This document shows positions 1-8,353 of a stretch of DNA of 39,386 nucleotides, piece by piece (position 1 is the first letter of the stretch; every line of letters starts with the position of its first letter). The position numbers and the translations under genes are program-made. Origin of the DNA: Candidatus Agathobaculum pullistercoris (GTDB taxonomy: Bacteria; Bacillota; Clostridia; Oscillospirales; Butyricicoccaceae); the NCBI GenBank assembly GCA_019114345.1, contig DXFS01000001.1, positions 1 to 39,386 of the forward strand, in the 5' to 3' direction. Below the pieces are notes generated by a model. That model saw only the letters and a program-made list of their open reading frames with translations, made no database searches and was not told the DNA's origin.

Positions 1-749
1 GAGGTATCGCCCATGTTGCCGAATACCATGGACTGTACGTTAACCGCGGTGCCCCAGGAGTGCGGGATATCGTTCATGCGGCGGTAGGTGTTCGCACGCG
101 GGTTGTCCCAGGAGCGGAATACCGCGCGGACAGCCTCCATCAGCTGCTTCTTGGGATCCTGCGGGAAGTCCTCGCCGAGGGACTTCTTGTAGTGATCCTT
201 GAACAGGACGATCAGCTCGGACATATCGTCCGCGTCCAATTCGTTGTCCATCTTGACGCCCTTCTTCTCCTTGACCTGGTCAATGAAGGTCTCAAAGGTG
301 GACTTGGGCAGCTCCATAACAACGTCCGAGAACATCTGGATGAAGCGGCGGTAGGAGTCACGCGCAAAGCGCGGGTTATTTGTCAGCTTCGCAACAGCTT
401 CGCAGATTTCATCGTTCATGCCGAGGTTGAGGATGGTATCCATCATGCCAGGCATGGAAGCGCGCGCGCCCGAGCGCACGGATACGAGCAGGGGCTTTTC
501 CGGGTCGCCCAGCGTTTTGCCGGTGACCTTTTCCAGTTTATCGAGGTACTCAAGGATCTGCTCCTGAATATCCGGATAGATCGTCTTGCCATCCTCATAA
601 TACCGGGTGCAGGCCTCGGTGGTGATGGTGAAGCCCTGCGGCACAGGCATGCCGAGCCCGGTCATTTCCGCCAGGTTCGCGCCCTTGCCGCCGAGCAGCT
701 CACGCATCTTGCCGTTGCCCTCCGGGAACATGTAAACATACTTCTTCAT
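1..749 (-). CDS. ppdK: pyruvate, phosphate dikinase, N-terminal part (gene runs off the window)
   Basis: The enzyme interconverts pyruvate, ATP and phosphate with phosphoenolpyruvate, AMP and diphosphate. In anaerobic clostridia it commonly works in the glycolytic direction as a cytosolic, diphosphate-linked alternative to pyruvate kinase. The reading frame starts with MKKYVYMFPEGNGKM and continues with GGKGANLAEMTGLGMPVPQG and a GARASMPGMMDTILNLGMN segment, which are hallmark parts of the nucleotide-binding N-terminal domain. About 249 of roughly 875 residues are present; the phosphohistidine and PEP domains lie outside the window. The ATG at 749 is preceded by GGAGG about ten bases upstream. 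An extended -10 promoter lies at 816-824. The family assignment is firm. Confidence 0.96.
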   Translation of the reverse strand, partial: MKKYVYMFPEGNGKMRELLGGKGANLAEMTGLGMPVPQGFTITTEACTRYYEDGKTIYPDIQEQILEYLDKLEKVTGKTLGDPEKPLLVSVRSGARASMPGMMDTILNLGMNDEICEAVAKLTNNPRFARDSYRRFIQMFSDVVMELPKSTFETFIDQVKEKKGVKMDNELDADDMSELIVLFKDHYKKSLGEDFPQDPKKQLMEAVRAVFRSWDNPRANTYRRMNDIPHSWGTAVNVQSMVFGNMGDT

Positions 750-815
750 TTGGGTCTTTTCCTCCATTTCGTTTGGTGCTTGCTCTCTTATTACACACTT
801 CAATCACACAAAGGT

Positions 816-824
816 ATTATATCA
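816..824 (-). promoter_or_regulatory. extended -10 promoter of ppdK
   Basis: Read on the minus strand this is TGATATAAT, a TGn extension joined to a perfect TATAAT. The -35 region is poor (best match GGAACA with a 17-base spacer), which is usual for extended -10 promoters. It leaves a leader of about 60 bases before the ppdK start. The rest of 825-1006 is AT-rich, and I see no gene or clear terminator in it. Confidence 0.55.
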
Positions 825-1006
825 TGCGCACTGCTTTTTGTTCCATTGTGGTATTTCACCTATTTGCTGTCAGTATATTGTGCAACTTGACGAAAAATTA
901 TGCGCAGCGCGGATAAATGCACCATTTTTTTTGCATCTTTTTCTCATAATTTAATGTTTTTCAAACAAAAAATTGAGTAATCCAGTCATTCTTCTGTAAA
1001 CTGCAG

Positions 1007-2704
1007 CTATTTTGTGAAATGATACTGATATGCCGGATTTTTTGCGTGTTGCGGCACTCCATGCACAATTCCTTGCACCCTTGGTAAGCCGGTATAAAAA
1101 ACGACGGCGGCCCTGGGTAGGCCGCCGACGGTCACTGTCTGCATGCCGGACACAAATACGCCCAGCACTTGTTCTCCCTGATAAGTTGTTTCATAAAGCT
1201 GCACCGACAGGAGATAGCCTGCCGACGAAGTAAAGGCCCCCTCTGAGAACTGGTAAAATGTGTTCTCCCCCAAAGCCGCATAATACTCCAGCAGCAGCCT
1301 GTCGCTGTTCGTCATATCTGCCATGCGGTAGTAGAACTGTGTCGTGCCGCGATCGCGGGTAGTCGCAAACAGCGGTACACCGGTCACCGTGCCGAAGTCC
1401 GGTACCGGATACAGGTCGGTATAGCACCGGGAAGCATCCGGCATGTGGGTACTCGTATACTCCGATGGGCTGACCGCAGCGCTGCCGTCCATGCTGTCCA
1501 CTTCCGAGATCGGAACCGAGAAGGAGGGCGACCCATTCGCCTGGCTGCTGACCGTGATGCCGACCAGCTCGCCGCGGCTGTTGACCAGCGCGCCGCCCGA
1601 GTTGCCGCTGATGACGGCGGCCGTGCTCTCAATCATCGGGAGCAGATAATCGCCGTTCGCAGGATCTGTTACTGTCCCTTCAGTGACCTTCGCATCACCG
1701 CCGCCCGGATAGCCGAGGGCGTAGACCTTATCGCCCGCCTGCACCTGCCCCGACGTTTCCAGATAAGGCATATTGCTGCCGATCACACGGATATAGGCGA
1801 TATCCGCATCCGCGTTCAGGTCATATACCTTGACTTCGCGCTTGATCCCGTCCGACATCTCCGCCACCAGGCGGGATACGCCGTTGACAATATGGCCGCA
1901 GGTGACTGCATCGCCGTTTGCAGCGATCACTACGCCGCTGCCCATACCGAGCAGCTCGCCGCGCGCGTTATAGGAACTCAGCTTGAATACCGCAGGGAGG
2001 CAACGGTCGTATATCTCATCCGCGGTCAGCGCGGTCTGTGTTTCGGTTAAGGTAATGGATTGGCGAAGACTGGGATCTGCCATACGGGTGACGATGGCCG
2101 CTGCCTCACTGCGGCGGATGGTGCTGTCCGGCTGGAAGCTGCCGCTGCTGTCCGATCCGGTCAGCACGCCCGCGCGGTACAGCAAGTAGACCGCATCCGC
2201 ATAGGACGCGCTCTCTGAAACGTCCGGGATTGCGCCGTCCGCAACCGTATTGATCGCGGTCAGGGCTTCAGACGGCAGCGCCGCCGCCAGCACGGAAGCG
2301 AACACCGCGCGCGTTGCCGGGCTGGTGTAGTCCGACCGGGCGGCAGACAGGATACCGTTTTGCAGAGCGTAGTCCACATAGGTCTGGTACCACGGACTGG
2401 ATGAAGCAAAATCCGCACTTCCGGTGTGGTAAATGCTGTGCAGGCTTGCCGCCAGCTTGACCGCCTCGGCAACGGTCAGCGAACTGTCCGGCGCAAAGGT
2501 GGTGGCCGACTGGCCGTTGATCAGCCCATATTCATAGGCAGTACGGACATTCTGCGCATACCAGGCAGTTTCCGGCACATCCGTAAACTGGCCGGCGGTA
2601 TATGTTGCCTGCGCGTTAAAGTTTTCATAGCCCGCAAACGCAGACGGCAGCATGCCGATCGCCAGCACGGCCGCCAGCAGCAGGCTGAGCACTCTTTTTT
2701 TCAA
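1007..2704 (-). CDS. secreted S-layer-homology protein with trypsin-like serine protease domain
   Basis: A 565-residue protein likely exported and held on the cell wall. Residues 1-24 form a classic signal peptide (KKR followed by a hydrophobic stretch ending SAFA). Three SLH repeats follow at about 38-95, 96-150 and 155-215; SLH domains normally bind secondary cell-wall polymer. A chymotrypsin/HtrA-like protease domain spans about 235-405. It shows a GHIV histidine near 271, an aspartate in DADIAYIRV near 300 and the nucleophile in GNSGGAL near 368. There is no visible PDZ domain, and the C-terminal 160 residues have no recognised fold. The start is taken as TTG at 2704: it has GGAGG at good spacing and places the signal peptide at the N-terminus. 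An upstream ATG at 2791 would put 29 polar residues before it. The substrate is unknown. Confidence 0.85.
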   Translation of the reverse strand: MKKRVLSLLLAAVLAIGMLPSAFAGYENFNAQATYTAGQFTDVPETAWYAQNVRTAYEYGLINGQSATTFAPDSSLTVAEAVKLAASLHSIYHTGSADFASSSPWYQTYVDYALQNGILSAARSDYTSPATRAVFASVLAAALPSEALTAINTVADGAIPDVSESASYADAVYLLYRAGVLTGSDSSGSFQPDSTIRRSEAAAIVTRMADPSLRQSITLTETQTALTADEIYDRCLPAVFKLSSYNARGELLGMGSGVVIAANGDAVTCGHIVNGVSRLVAEMSDGIKREVKVYDLNADADIAYIRVIGSNMPYLETSGQVQAGDKVYALGYPGGGDAKVTEGTVTDPANGDYLLPMIESTAAVISGNSGGALVNSRGELVGITVSSQANGSPSFSVPISEVDSMDGSAAVSPSEYTSTHMPDASRCYTDLYPVPDFGTVTGVPLFATTRDRGTTQFYYRMADMTNSDRLLLEYYAALGENTFYQFSEGAFTSSAGYLLSVQLYETTYQGEQVLGVFVSGMQTVTVGGLPRAAVVFYTGLPRVQGIVHGVPQHAKNPAYQYHFTK

Positions 2705-2822
2705 TGGTTTTATCCTCCGGTTTCGGGTCAGGGTATTGGCAGGACAGCGCCGCTGTTTGGCGCTGTTTTCAGTATACACCCACCCGGTCATGAATTGGTG
2801 AATAAACAGTTACGTTTGGGTT

Positions 2823-3326
2823 TCAGCCCTGGTAGGCTGCGACAATCTCGCCAATGTACATAGCGTGGAAATCCCGGTTGGCGTAGTTTTTGTCGATCGT
2901 TTCCTGGTGCAGGATATCCTCCGGAGCGATCTCGCTCTTACAGCGCTTGCGGCAGACCAGGACAAGCTCTGCCTCCGCAAAGGTGGGCTGGCCGTCCACA
3001 AAGATAGGCGTCAGGCCGCTGTCGTGCATCTTATCCATATCGCGGCCGGACTTGGTGCCCAGCAGGTTGAGCGCATCGCGGTGTCCGTCCTTGAGGAAGG
3101 TCAGGGTGAAATACTCATTGCTGTCGACAAATTCCATGGTATAGCGGCTGTGGCGGATATAGCAGGTCGCCGAGGGCTTGCCCCAGATCACGCCCACGCC
3201 GCCCCAGCTGGCGGTCATGGTGTTCCAGCTGTTTGCGTTGCCGGCGGAGATCAGCATCCACTGTTTGCCGATCTTTTCAAACGGATTAAAGGATTGCTCT
3301 GCAATGTTGATCTTGGTAAAAGCCAT
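2823..3326 (-). CDS. flavin reductase family protein (FMN-binding split barrel)
   Basis: A 167-residue protein of the flavin reductase-like/HpaC-type family, whose members bind FMN and pass reducing power from NAD(P)H or ferredoxin partners. The sequence reads MAFTKINIAEQSFNPFEKIGK, then MLISAGNANSWNTMTASWGG (the usual region contacting FMN), then YIRHSRYTMEFVDSNEYFTL and a C-terminal FAEAELVLVCRK strand. The ATG at 3326 has CAGGAGGG upstream; the open frame runs further up but lacks a ribosome site there. It is apparently monocistronic, facing the same way as its neighbours. The physiological partner cannot be read from context. Confidence 0.82.
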   Translation of the reverse strand: MAFTKINIAEQSFNPFEKIGKQWMLISAGNANSWNTMTASWGGVGVIWGKPSATCYIRHSRYTMEFVDSNEYFTLTFLKDGHRDALNLLGTKSGRDMDKMHDSGLTPIFVDGQPTFAEAELVLVCRKRCKSEIAPEDILHQETIDKNYANRDFHAMYIGEIVAAYQG

Positions 3327-3451
3327 GGTTTTTCCCTCCTGTGGAAATGATGGAGAATGAATAATGTAACATAGACATTGTGCACCGCTACATGTGAGCA
3401 GCGCACATTTCATAGAATCCGGGGCGCGGCACCTCGAATTTGATACAGGGG

Positions 3452-3489
3452 AGTGGTTTTGTGTGCCGAAAGCTGCACACAAAATCACT
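3452..3489. repeat. 15-bp hairpin between ftsK and the flavin reductase gene
   Basis: AGTGGTTTTGTGTGC (3452-3466) pairs with GCACACAAAATCACT (3475-3489) with one G-T wobble and an eight-base loop. No T-run follows on either strand, so it is not a clear terminator. The arm resembles the GCGATTTTGTGTGCCGC arm of the hairpin array near 36382. Nothing coding is seen in 3327-3545. Confidence 0.6.
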
Positions 3490-3545
3490 TCCGTAACGTA
3501 TCCGCGCCATGCGGGATATGTCCCTTTTCGGTTGCAGGTACGTTT

Positions 3546-6065
3546 TCAATCGAGCGGATCATGCCTGCGCATCTTCATTTCCTGCCACTCCTCCTTGGAG
3601 ATCAGGATCTGACGGGGCTTGGAGCCCTCGAACGGGCCGATGATGCCGCGCTCCTCGATCTGGTCGATGATGCGTGCGGCGCGCGAATAGCCGAGCTTGA
3701 GCCTGCGCTGCAGCATGGATGTAGATGCCTGCCGGCAGTCCATAATGACGTCAATCGCCTCTTCGATCATCTCGTCCTCGTCCTCGCCCGGGTCGCCGGA
3801 TGCGCCGCCCTTGCTGTCCACCTGCTCCGCCTGGCGCTCGATGTGCTCAAGGATCTCCTCATTATATTCAGCCGTGCTTGTCTGCTTGATATGCGCGATG
3901 ACCGCCTCGATCTCGTCCGAGGAGATAAAGCAGCCCTGCACGCGGGTGGGCTTGCCCTCACCGAGCGGCGCATACAGCATATCGCCCTTGCCGATCAGCT
4001 TTTCCGCGCCGGTCGTATCCAGGATGATGCGCGACTCGATCTGGCTCGCCACCGCGAACGCGATGCGCGACGGGATGTTCGCCTTCATGATGCCGGTGAT
4101 GACGTCCGCCGAGGGGCGCTGGGTCGCTACGACCAGATGCATACCCGCAGCGCGCGCTTTCTGCGCAATACGGCAGATCGAGGTCTCGACCTCCTTGGCT
4201 GCGACCATCATCAGGTCAGCCAGCTCGTCGATGACAATGACAATCTGCGGCAGCACCTGATACTGCTCGGGATCGCCGCCCTCCTCCTGCTCTGCCTTGG
4301 CCTTTTCCGCGCGCATCAGGTCGTTGTAGCCGACCAGATTGCGCACCTGATGGTCTGCGAACAGCTTGTAGCGGCGCTCCATCTCGCCGACCGCCCAGTT
4401 GAGCGCGCCGGCTGCCTTTTTCGGGTCGGTGACGACCGGAATGAGCAGGTGCGGGATGCCGTTGTAGTTGCCCAGCTCAACCATCTTGGGGTCGACCATG
4501 ATCAGCCGCACTTCCTCGGGCGTGGACTTATACAAAATCGAGATCAGCATGGAGTTGATGCACACGGACTTGCCTGAACCGGTCGTACCGGCGATCAGCA
4601 TATGCGGCATCTTGGCGATGTCGCCGATGACCGGCTTGCCCGTGATGTCCTTGCCCACGGCAAAGGACAGGCGGCTGCGCGCGTTCGTAAACGCCGGGGA
4701 CGAGATGCACTCGCGGATGTAGACCGTGTTGACCGTCTTGTTCGGCACCTCGATGCCGACCGCTACCTTGTCCGGAATGGGCGCGATGCGCACGTTTGCC
4801 GCTCCGAGCGACAGCGCGATATCATCCGACAGGGCGGTGATGCGCGAGAGCTTGATGCCGCGCGGGATGGACAGCTCGAACCGCGTCACCGACGGGCCGC
4901 GCACGATGCCGATGATCTGCGCGTCGATATTGAACGACTCGAGCGTATCGAGCAGGCATTCGGAATTTTCCTTAAGCTCAGCCTCCGCGCCCGCATTGGA
5001 GGCGCGTTTGCCCTGCGCCAGCAGTTCAATCGGCGGATAGTCATAGACCGGCACAGGCGATTTCTGGCTCTCATCCATTTCGTCATTCAGTGCAGCCTGC
5101 TCATTTTCGCTCATCTTCTCCGCCTTTTTCGGCTTGCTTTCTGCGGCGGGAGGTTCCACCGTTTCCTCCTCCGGCGTGTTTTCCACCAGATCGAGAATGC
5201 TCACCTGCTCGCCTGTGGTCTCCTCCTTCAGGGAACGCAGGTATTCGTCCGGCGCCATGGGCTTGCCGCCATGCCTGCGGCGGGGTGCTGCCTCCGGATC
5301 CTCGCCTGGCTTGTCCTCGCCCGGCGGCTCAGTATCCAGCGGGATGTCGATATCCGTCTTACGGCGGGCAGCGCGGCGCTCCTCGCGCTTGTGCGCGTGG
5401 GAGGCCGCTACCTCATGGACGTTTGGCAGCTTGGCGGGCGCTTCGTAGCGCTCGCGCTCCGCCTCGTCCTCATATTCATATTCGGGCGGCCGGAACATCT
5501 CGACCAGCGCCTGCGGTGTGATATGCAGAGCCGTCAGAAGCGCCGCAATCGCCAGCAGGAGAAGCACCAGCAGTGCGCCGACCGAGGACAGCGCCCACTC
5601 GAGGACAATATACAACCCGCCGGACAGCAGGCCGCCGGAATCCAGCTCCATGCCGGTCTGCAGCAGGCCGGACAGCGTTTTCATGGAGAAATCGTATTCA
5701 TTTGCGCAGGTGAACGCATGGATGATGCTGCCGATCAGCACCGGCAGCATCGCGATGCACACACCGCGCAGACGCACCGGTCCCTTATCCCGCGCAAACA
5801 GCAGCCCTGCCAGCGCCAGCAGCGCAAATGGCAGTACATAGCTGCCCATGCCGATCACCGCGCCGACGCCGCGGTGAATCCAGGCAAGCAGGACGCCGTC
5901 TATCGGCAGAATCGACAGCAGGCACAGCAGGCCGAGCACGGCCCAGATCGCGCCCCACGCGGCGCGGGACATCACCGGCTCGGGCTCGGGAGCCCGGCGG
6001 GCGGCCTGCTTGCCGCGCGGTGTGGATTTCGCCGTCTTTTTCGTTGTGGATTTTCTTGCAGCCAA
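3546..6065 (-). CDS. ftsK: FtsK/SpoIIIE family DNA translocase
   Basis: A membrane-anchored ATP-driven double-stranded DNA pump that clears chromosomes from the division or sporulation septum. The 839-residue product has a basic start ([20 protein letters not shown]) and four hydrophobic segments between about 30 and 180. An acidic and charged linker reaches about 350, followed by the motor. Walker A is [10 protein letters not shown] near 495 and Walker B is [12 protein letters not shown] near 613. A C-terminal winged-helix gamma domain ([26 protein letters not shown]) covers the last 70 residues and reads orienting DNA motifs in this family. The TTG at 6065 is preferred, with GCGAGG ten bases upstream. 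An ATG at 6167 lies inside a hairpin and has no ribosome site. Whether it acts as SpoIIIE or a vegetative SftA/FtsK cannot be decided here. Confidence 0.95.
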   Translation of the reverse strand: MAARKSTTKKTAKSTPRGKQAARRAPEPEPVMSRAAWGAIWAVLGLLCLLSILPIDGVLLAWIHRGVGAVIGMGSYVLPFALLALAGLLFARDKGPVRLRGVCIAMLPVLIGSIIHAFTCANEYDFSMKTLSGLLQTGMELDSGGLLSGGLYIVLEWALSSVGALLVLLLLAIAALLTALHITPQALVEMFRPPEYEYEDEAERERYEAPAKLPNVHEVAASHAHKREERRAARRKTDIDIPLDTEPPGEDKPGEDPEAAPRRRHGGKPMAPDEYLRSLKEETTGEQVSILDLVENTPEEETVEPPAAESKPKKAEKMSENEQAALNDEMDESQKSPVPVYDYPPIELLAQGKRASNAGAEAELKENSECLLDTLESFNIDAQIIGIVRGPSVTRFELSIPRGIKLSRITALSDDIALSLGAANVRIAPIPDKVAVGIEVPNKTVNTVYIRECISSPAFTNARSRLSFAVGKDITGKPVIGDIAKMPHMLIAGTTGSGKSVCINSMLISILYKSTPEEVRLIMVDPKMVELGNYNGIPHLLIPVVTDPKKAAGALNWAVGEMERRYKLFADHQVRNLVGYNDLMRAEKAKAEQEEGGDPEQYQVLPQIVIVIDELADLMMVAAKEVETSICRIAQKARAAGMHLVVATQRPSADVITGIMKANIPSRIAFAVASQIESRIILDTTGAEKLIGKGDMLYAPLGEGKPTRVQGCFISSDEIEAVIAHIKQTSTAEYNEEILEHIERQAEQVDSKGGASGDPGEDEDEMIEEAIDVIMDCRQASTSMLQRRLKLGYSRAARIIDQIEERGIIGPFEGSKPRQILISKEEWQEMKMRRHDPLD

Positions 6066-6165
6066 CGTAAATGAACCTCGCTTTAGATCTCTTTTCGTAT
6101 ATCCCCGCCGCAGCACACCTGCACAGGGGATATGATTCAGGCTATTGCCGTACCGGCGAAAAGCC

Positions 6166-6195
6166 ATAAAAGCCAGGACTGAGCCTGACTTTTAT
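6166..6195 (-). terminator. hairpin after uppP, possible terminator
   Basis: ATAAAAGCCAGG (6166-6177) pairs with CCTGACTTTTAT (6184-6195) with a single mismatch and a six-base loop. On the minus strand the hairpin follows the uppP stop by about 16 bases and ends in CTTTTAT. This fits a modest intrinsic terminator separating uppP from ftsK. Confidence 0.45.
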
Positions 6196-6211
6196 CAAAC
6201 GGACGTGTATG

Positions 6212-7042
6212 TTATACCATCGCAATCAGGCTGGCCACTACTGCAACCGTACCGACCAGCGTGCAGTAAACCACAAACGGGCGGAAATTACCACGTTTTG
6301 TGATAAATTTGACCAGGCGGATCGCCGCAAGCCCGGACAGCATCGACACCAGAATGCCAACTGCATAGCAGGCGATCGAGGCATCACCCATCAGGGCCGG
6401 CTCCCGGATCACATCGGCCAGCTCCAGAATATTTGCGCCCAGGACGACCGGCAGCGACATGATAAACGCAAAACGCACGGCATATTCGCGCGAAAAGCCA
6501 CAGAACAGTCCGGTGCAGATCGTGGTGCCCGAGCGCGACAGGCCGGGCAGCACCGCAAACATCTGGCCAATGCCGACAATCAGCGCATCCAGCCACGAAG
6601 CGTTCTGCTCTGTCTTGTGTTTTTTCGGCGCCTTTTCCGACAGGAACAGCAGCGCCGCCGTCACGAGCAGCAGCAGCCCGACCAGCAGCGGCGAGGAAAA
6701 TGCCGCCTCCATCCTGCTTTCAATGGGCAGGATGAGAAACATCGGAACCAGCGTGATCAGCAGCATCACGATAAAACGGCGGTACGGATGGCCGTTGATC
6801 CGAAACCCGTCCCGGATCCAGCCGAAGAACTCGACAAACAGTTCCTTGATATCTTTCCAGAATGCGACGACGACGCTGAGCAGCGTGCCGAAGTGCAGCA
6901 GTACGTTGAACAGCATATAATTGGTCTCCACACCGCTGCCGAACAGCGCCTGAACCAGAACAAGATGGCCGGATGAAGATACCGGCAGAAACTCGGTCAG
7001 GCCCTGCACCAGACCCTGTAAAGCGGCAAACCATATACTCAC
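6212..7042 (-). CDS. uppP: undecaprenyl-diphosphatase UppP (BacA)
   Basis: An integral membrane enzyme that removes phosphate from undecaprenyl diphosphate, recycling the lipid carrier for peptidoglycan and other wall polymers. Overexpression is linked to bacitracin tolerance in other species. The 276-residue product carries both family signatures: GLTEFLPVSSSGHLVL near the N-terminus and PGLSRSGTTI in the second half, with seven to eight hydrophobic segments. The GTG at 7042 (MSIWFAALQG) is chosen because AGGAGGAGG sits just upstream; the longer frame from 7114 adds an unrelated polar stretch. An extended -10 promoter lies at 7085-7093. Length and motifs are typical. Confidence 0.95.
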   Translation of the reverse strand: MSIWFAALQGLVQGLTEFLPVSSSGHLVLVQALFGSGVETNYMLFNVLLHFGTLLSVVVAFWKDIKELFVEFFGWIRDGFRINGHPYRRFIVMLLITLVPMFLILPIESRMEAAFSSPLLVGLLLLVTAALLFLSEKAPKKHKTEQNASWLDALIVGIGQMFAVLPGLSRSGTTICTGLFCGFSREYAVRFAFIMSLPVVLGANILELADVIREPALMGDASIACYAVGILVSMLSGLAAIRLVKFITKRGNFRPFVVYCTLVGTVAVVASLIAMV

Positions 7043-7084
7043 GGGAGTGCCTCCTCCTGATGGACTCGGTTTACATACAAATTT

Positions 7085-7093
7085 ATTATAGCA
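7085..7093 (-). promoter_or_regulatory. extended -10 promoter of uppP
   Basis: The minus strand reads TGCTATAAT: a TGn extension plus perfect TATAAT, about 43 bases before the GTG start. No convincing -35 hexamer is visible. Confidence 0.5.
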
Positions 7094-7149
7094 TATCGTG
7101 CCGGCAGATACCACCGTTTTTTGGCAAACGCGCTGTCATGCAGCGGTTT

Positions 7150-7971
7150 TTATCCTCTCTCAGCCAGAATCCGGTCGATTGCCGCCGCCACACCGTCCTC
7201 GGCGTTCGTTACTGTTTCCCGCCTGCAGACTGCTTTGACGGCATCCGTGGCGTTGCCCATTGCGATAGGGAGCGCCACTGCGCGCAGCATCTCGAGGTCG
7301 TTTTCGCTGTCCCCGATCGCGGCAGCGCAGGACAGGCCGGTGCCGAGTTCGCGGCACAGCATGCCAAGCGCCGTTCCCTTGTCCGCGCCCGGTGTGACCA
7401 CCTCGATATTATCCGGGGCTGAACTCATCACCCGCACCCCCGGGATGTCCGCTATCTGGCTGCGGATCATGCTGATCATAACCGGATCGTTGCTTCGCGC
7501 GAAGATCTTGTCCACCGACAAGCGGTGATCCGCAATATATTCCGCTACCGAGGGGACCACCTGCTTGACAGCGAGATAGCCCTCGTTGGACTTATATTTG
7601 CCGAACTCCATATCATCGTAGGGTGTGATGAGCAGCGTTTCTCCTACATAGATCATAGCTGTCACACCGATGCGCTCCACCACCGCAGCAGCGCGCACAG
7701 CCGGTTCCCACGGCATGGATATGCGCATGGTGCACTGCCCCCGCGATACGCTGGAAATCGATGCGCCGCCCGAAGTGACCATCAGGTCATCTGCACCGAG
7801 CGCTATGGCAAAATCACGCGCCTCCCCGCAGATACGGCCGGTCGATACTACAACATACAGCCCTGCCCCACGTGCACGGCGTACTGCTTCCCGCGTGGCC
7901 TCGGACACGGTATTGTCCGGTGTAAGTGCTGTACCGTCAAGATCCAGCGCGATCAGATCGATTTTCTGCAT
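7150..7971 (-). CDS. Cof-type HAD-IIB phosphatase
   Basis: A 273-residue haloacid-dehalogenase-superfamily phosphatase, likely acting on small phosphorylated metabolites such as sugar phosphates or flavin precursors; the substrate cannot be told from sequence. Motif I is DLDGTAL at residues 10-16 and includes the nucleophile and acid/base aspartates. Motif II is in VVSTGR, motif III is the lysine in GADKGTAL, and motif IV is the metal-binding GDSENDLEML. A type IIB cap lies between motifs II and III. The ATG at 7971 follows AGGGGG; an in-frame ATG seven codons upstream has none. A minus-strand promoter at 8007-8035 drives it, back to back with the phage-cassette promoter. Confidence 0.9.
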   Translation of the reverse strand: MQKIDLIALDLDGTALTPDNTVSEATREAVRRARGAGLYVVVSTGRICGEARDFAIALGADDLMVTSGGASISSVSRGQCTMRISMPWEPAVRAAAVVERIGVTAMIYVGETLLITPYDDMEFGKYKSNEGYLAVKQVVPSVAEYIADHRLSVDKIFARSNDPVMISMIRSQIADIPGVRVMSSAPDNIEVVTPGADKGTALGMLCRELGTGLSCAAAIGDSENDLEMLRAVALPIAMGNATDAVKAVCRRETVTNAEDGVAAAIDRILAERG

Positions 7972-8006
7972 TCTGTTTCCCCCTGTAAGCAATCACATTC
8001 CTATTC

Positions 8007-8035
8007 AGGATACCGCAACAGATAATAAATTGCAA
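8007..8035 (-). promoter_or_regulatory. promoter of the HAD phosphatase gene
   Basis: On the minus strand TTGCAA (8030-8035), a 17-base spacer and TATCCT (8007-8012) form a plausible housekeeping promoter, with four of six matches in each hexamer. It diverges from the phage-cassette promoter, with the SOS-like box at 8049-8062 lying between them. Confidence 0.4.
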
Positions 8036-8048
8036 GCGCATAAAATAT

Positions 8049-8062
8049 CGAACATTTGTTCT
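8049..8062. promoter_or_regulatory. LexA-type SOS box at the phage cassette promoter
   Basis: CGAACATTTGTTCT contains the palindrome GAAC-N4-GTTC, the core of the Gram-positive LexA (DinR) operator. It matches CGAACATATGTTCG at 12 of 14 positions. Its last base is the first base of the -35 hexamer at 8062-8067, so a bound repressor would block polymerase. I found no other GAAC-N4-GTTC palindrome while reading promoter regions in this window. Function is inferred from sequence and position. Confidence 0.7.
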
Positions 8063-8090
8063 TGACTTTTTCGCATCCTGCTCCTATTCT
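8062..8090 (+). promoter_or_regulatory. promoter of the phage head cassette
   Basis: TTGACT (8062-8067), a spacer of exactly 17 bases and TATTCT (8085-8090) form a strong sigma-A type promoter (five of six matches each). It lies about 54 bases upstream of the first cassette gene. It is the only clear plus-strand promoter seen ahead of the block. Confidence 0.7.
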
Positions 8091-8143
8091 ATGCCTCACG
8101 GGAGAAGTAAGCAAATCCACCTTCCAAAGGAGGCGAGGCCATT

Positions 8144-8353
8144 GTGCAAAAAAAGCACCATCCGGAAGAACTGATCCGGATGCTGTACGAAATCGCAGAC
8201 GATGCCGAAGCTCCCGCCAACAGCCGGCTGACTGCGATCAAAGAAATCCTCGACCGGACAGTCGGCAAGGGGATGCTGTTGGACGGCGAGGAAAAAGCAC
8301 CCGAGCCGGTCGAAATCGTGTTCCGGATCGTAGACGATACGAATTCCCCGTGA
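8144..8353 (+). CDS. small terminase-like DNA packaging protein
   Basis: A 69-residue protein (QKKHHPEELIRMLYEIADDA, then SRLTAIKEILDRTVGK) that looks fully helical. Its position directly before the large terminase is that of the DNA-recognition subunit. Small terminases are usually over 120 residues, so this may be a minimal form holding mainly the DNA-binding helices. The start is GTG at 8144 after AAAGGAGG. Its TGA overlaps the GTG of the large terminase (GTGA), which implies translational coupling. The assignment rests mainly on context. Confidence 0.6.
   Translation: MQKKHHPEELIRMLYEIADDAEAPANSRLTAIKEILDRTVGKGMLLDGEEKAPEPVEIVFRIVDDTNSP

Noticed and set aside
3453-6074. Long plus-strand frames opposite ftsK
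   Set aside because: They mirror the FtsK reading frame, have no ribosome site and read as low-complexity Arg/Leu/His text.
8056-8349. N-terminal extension of the large terminase frame
   Set aside because: It would cross the promoter, the ribosome site and the small gene; the GTG at 8350 overlaps the previous stop as in coupled genes.
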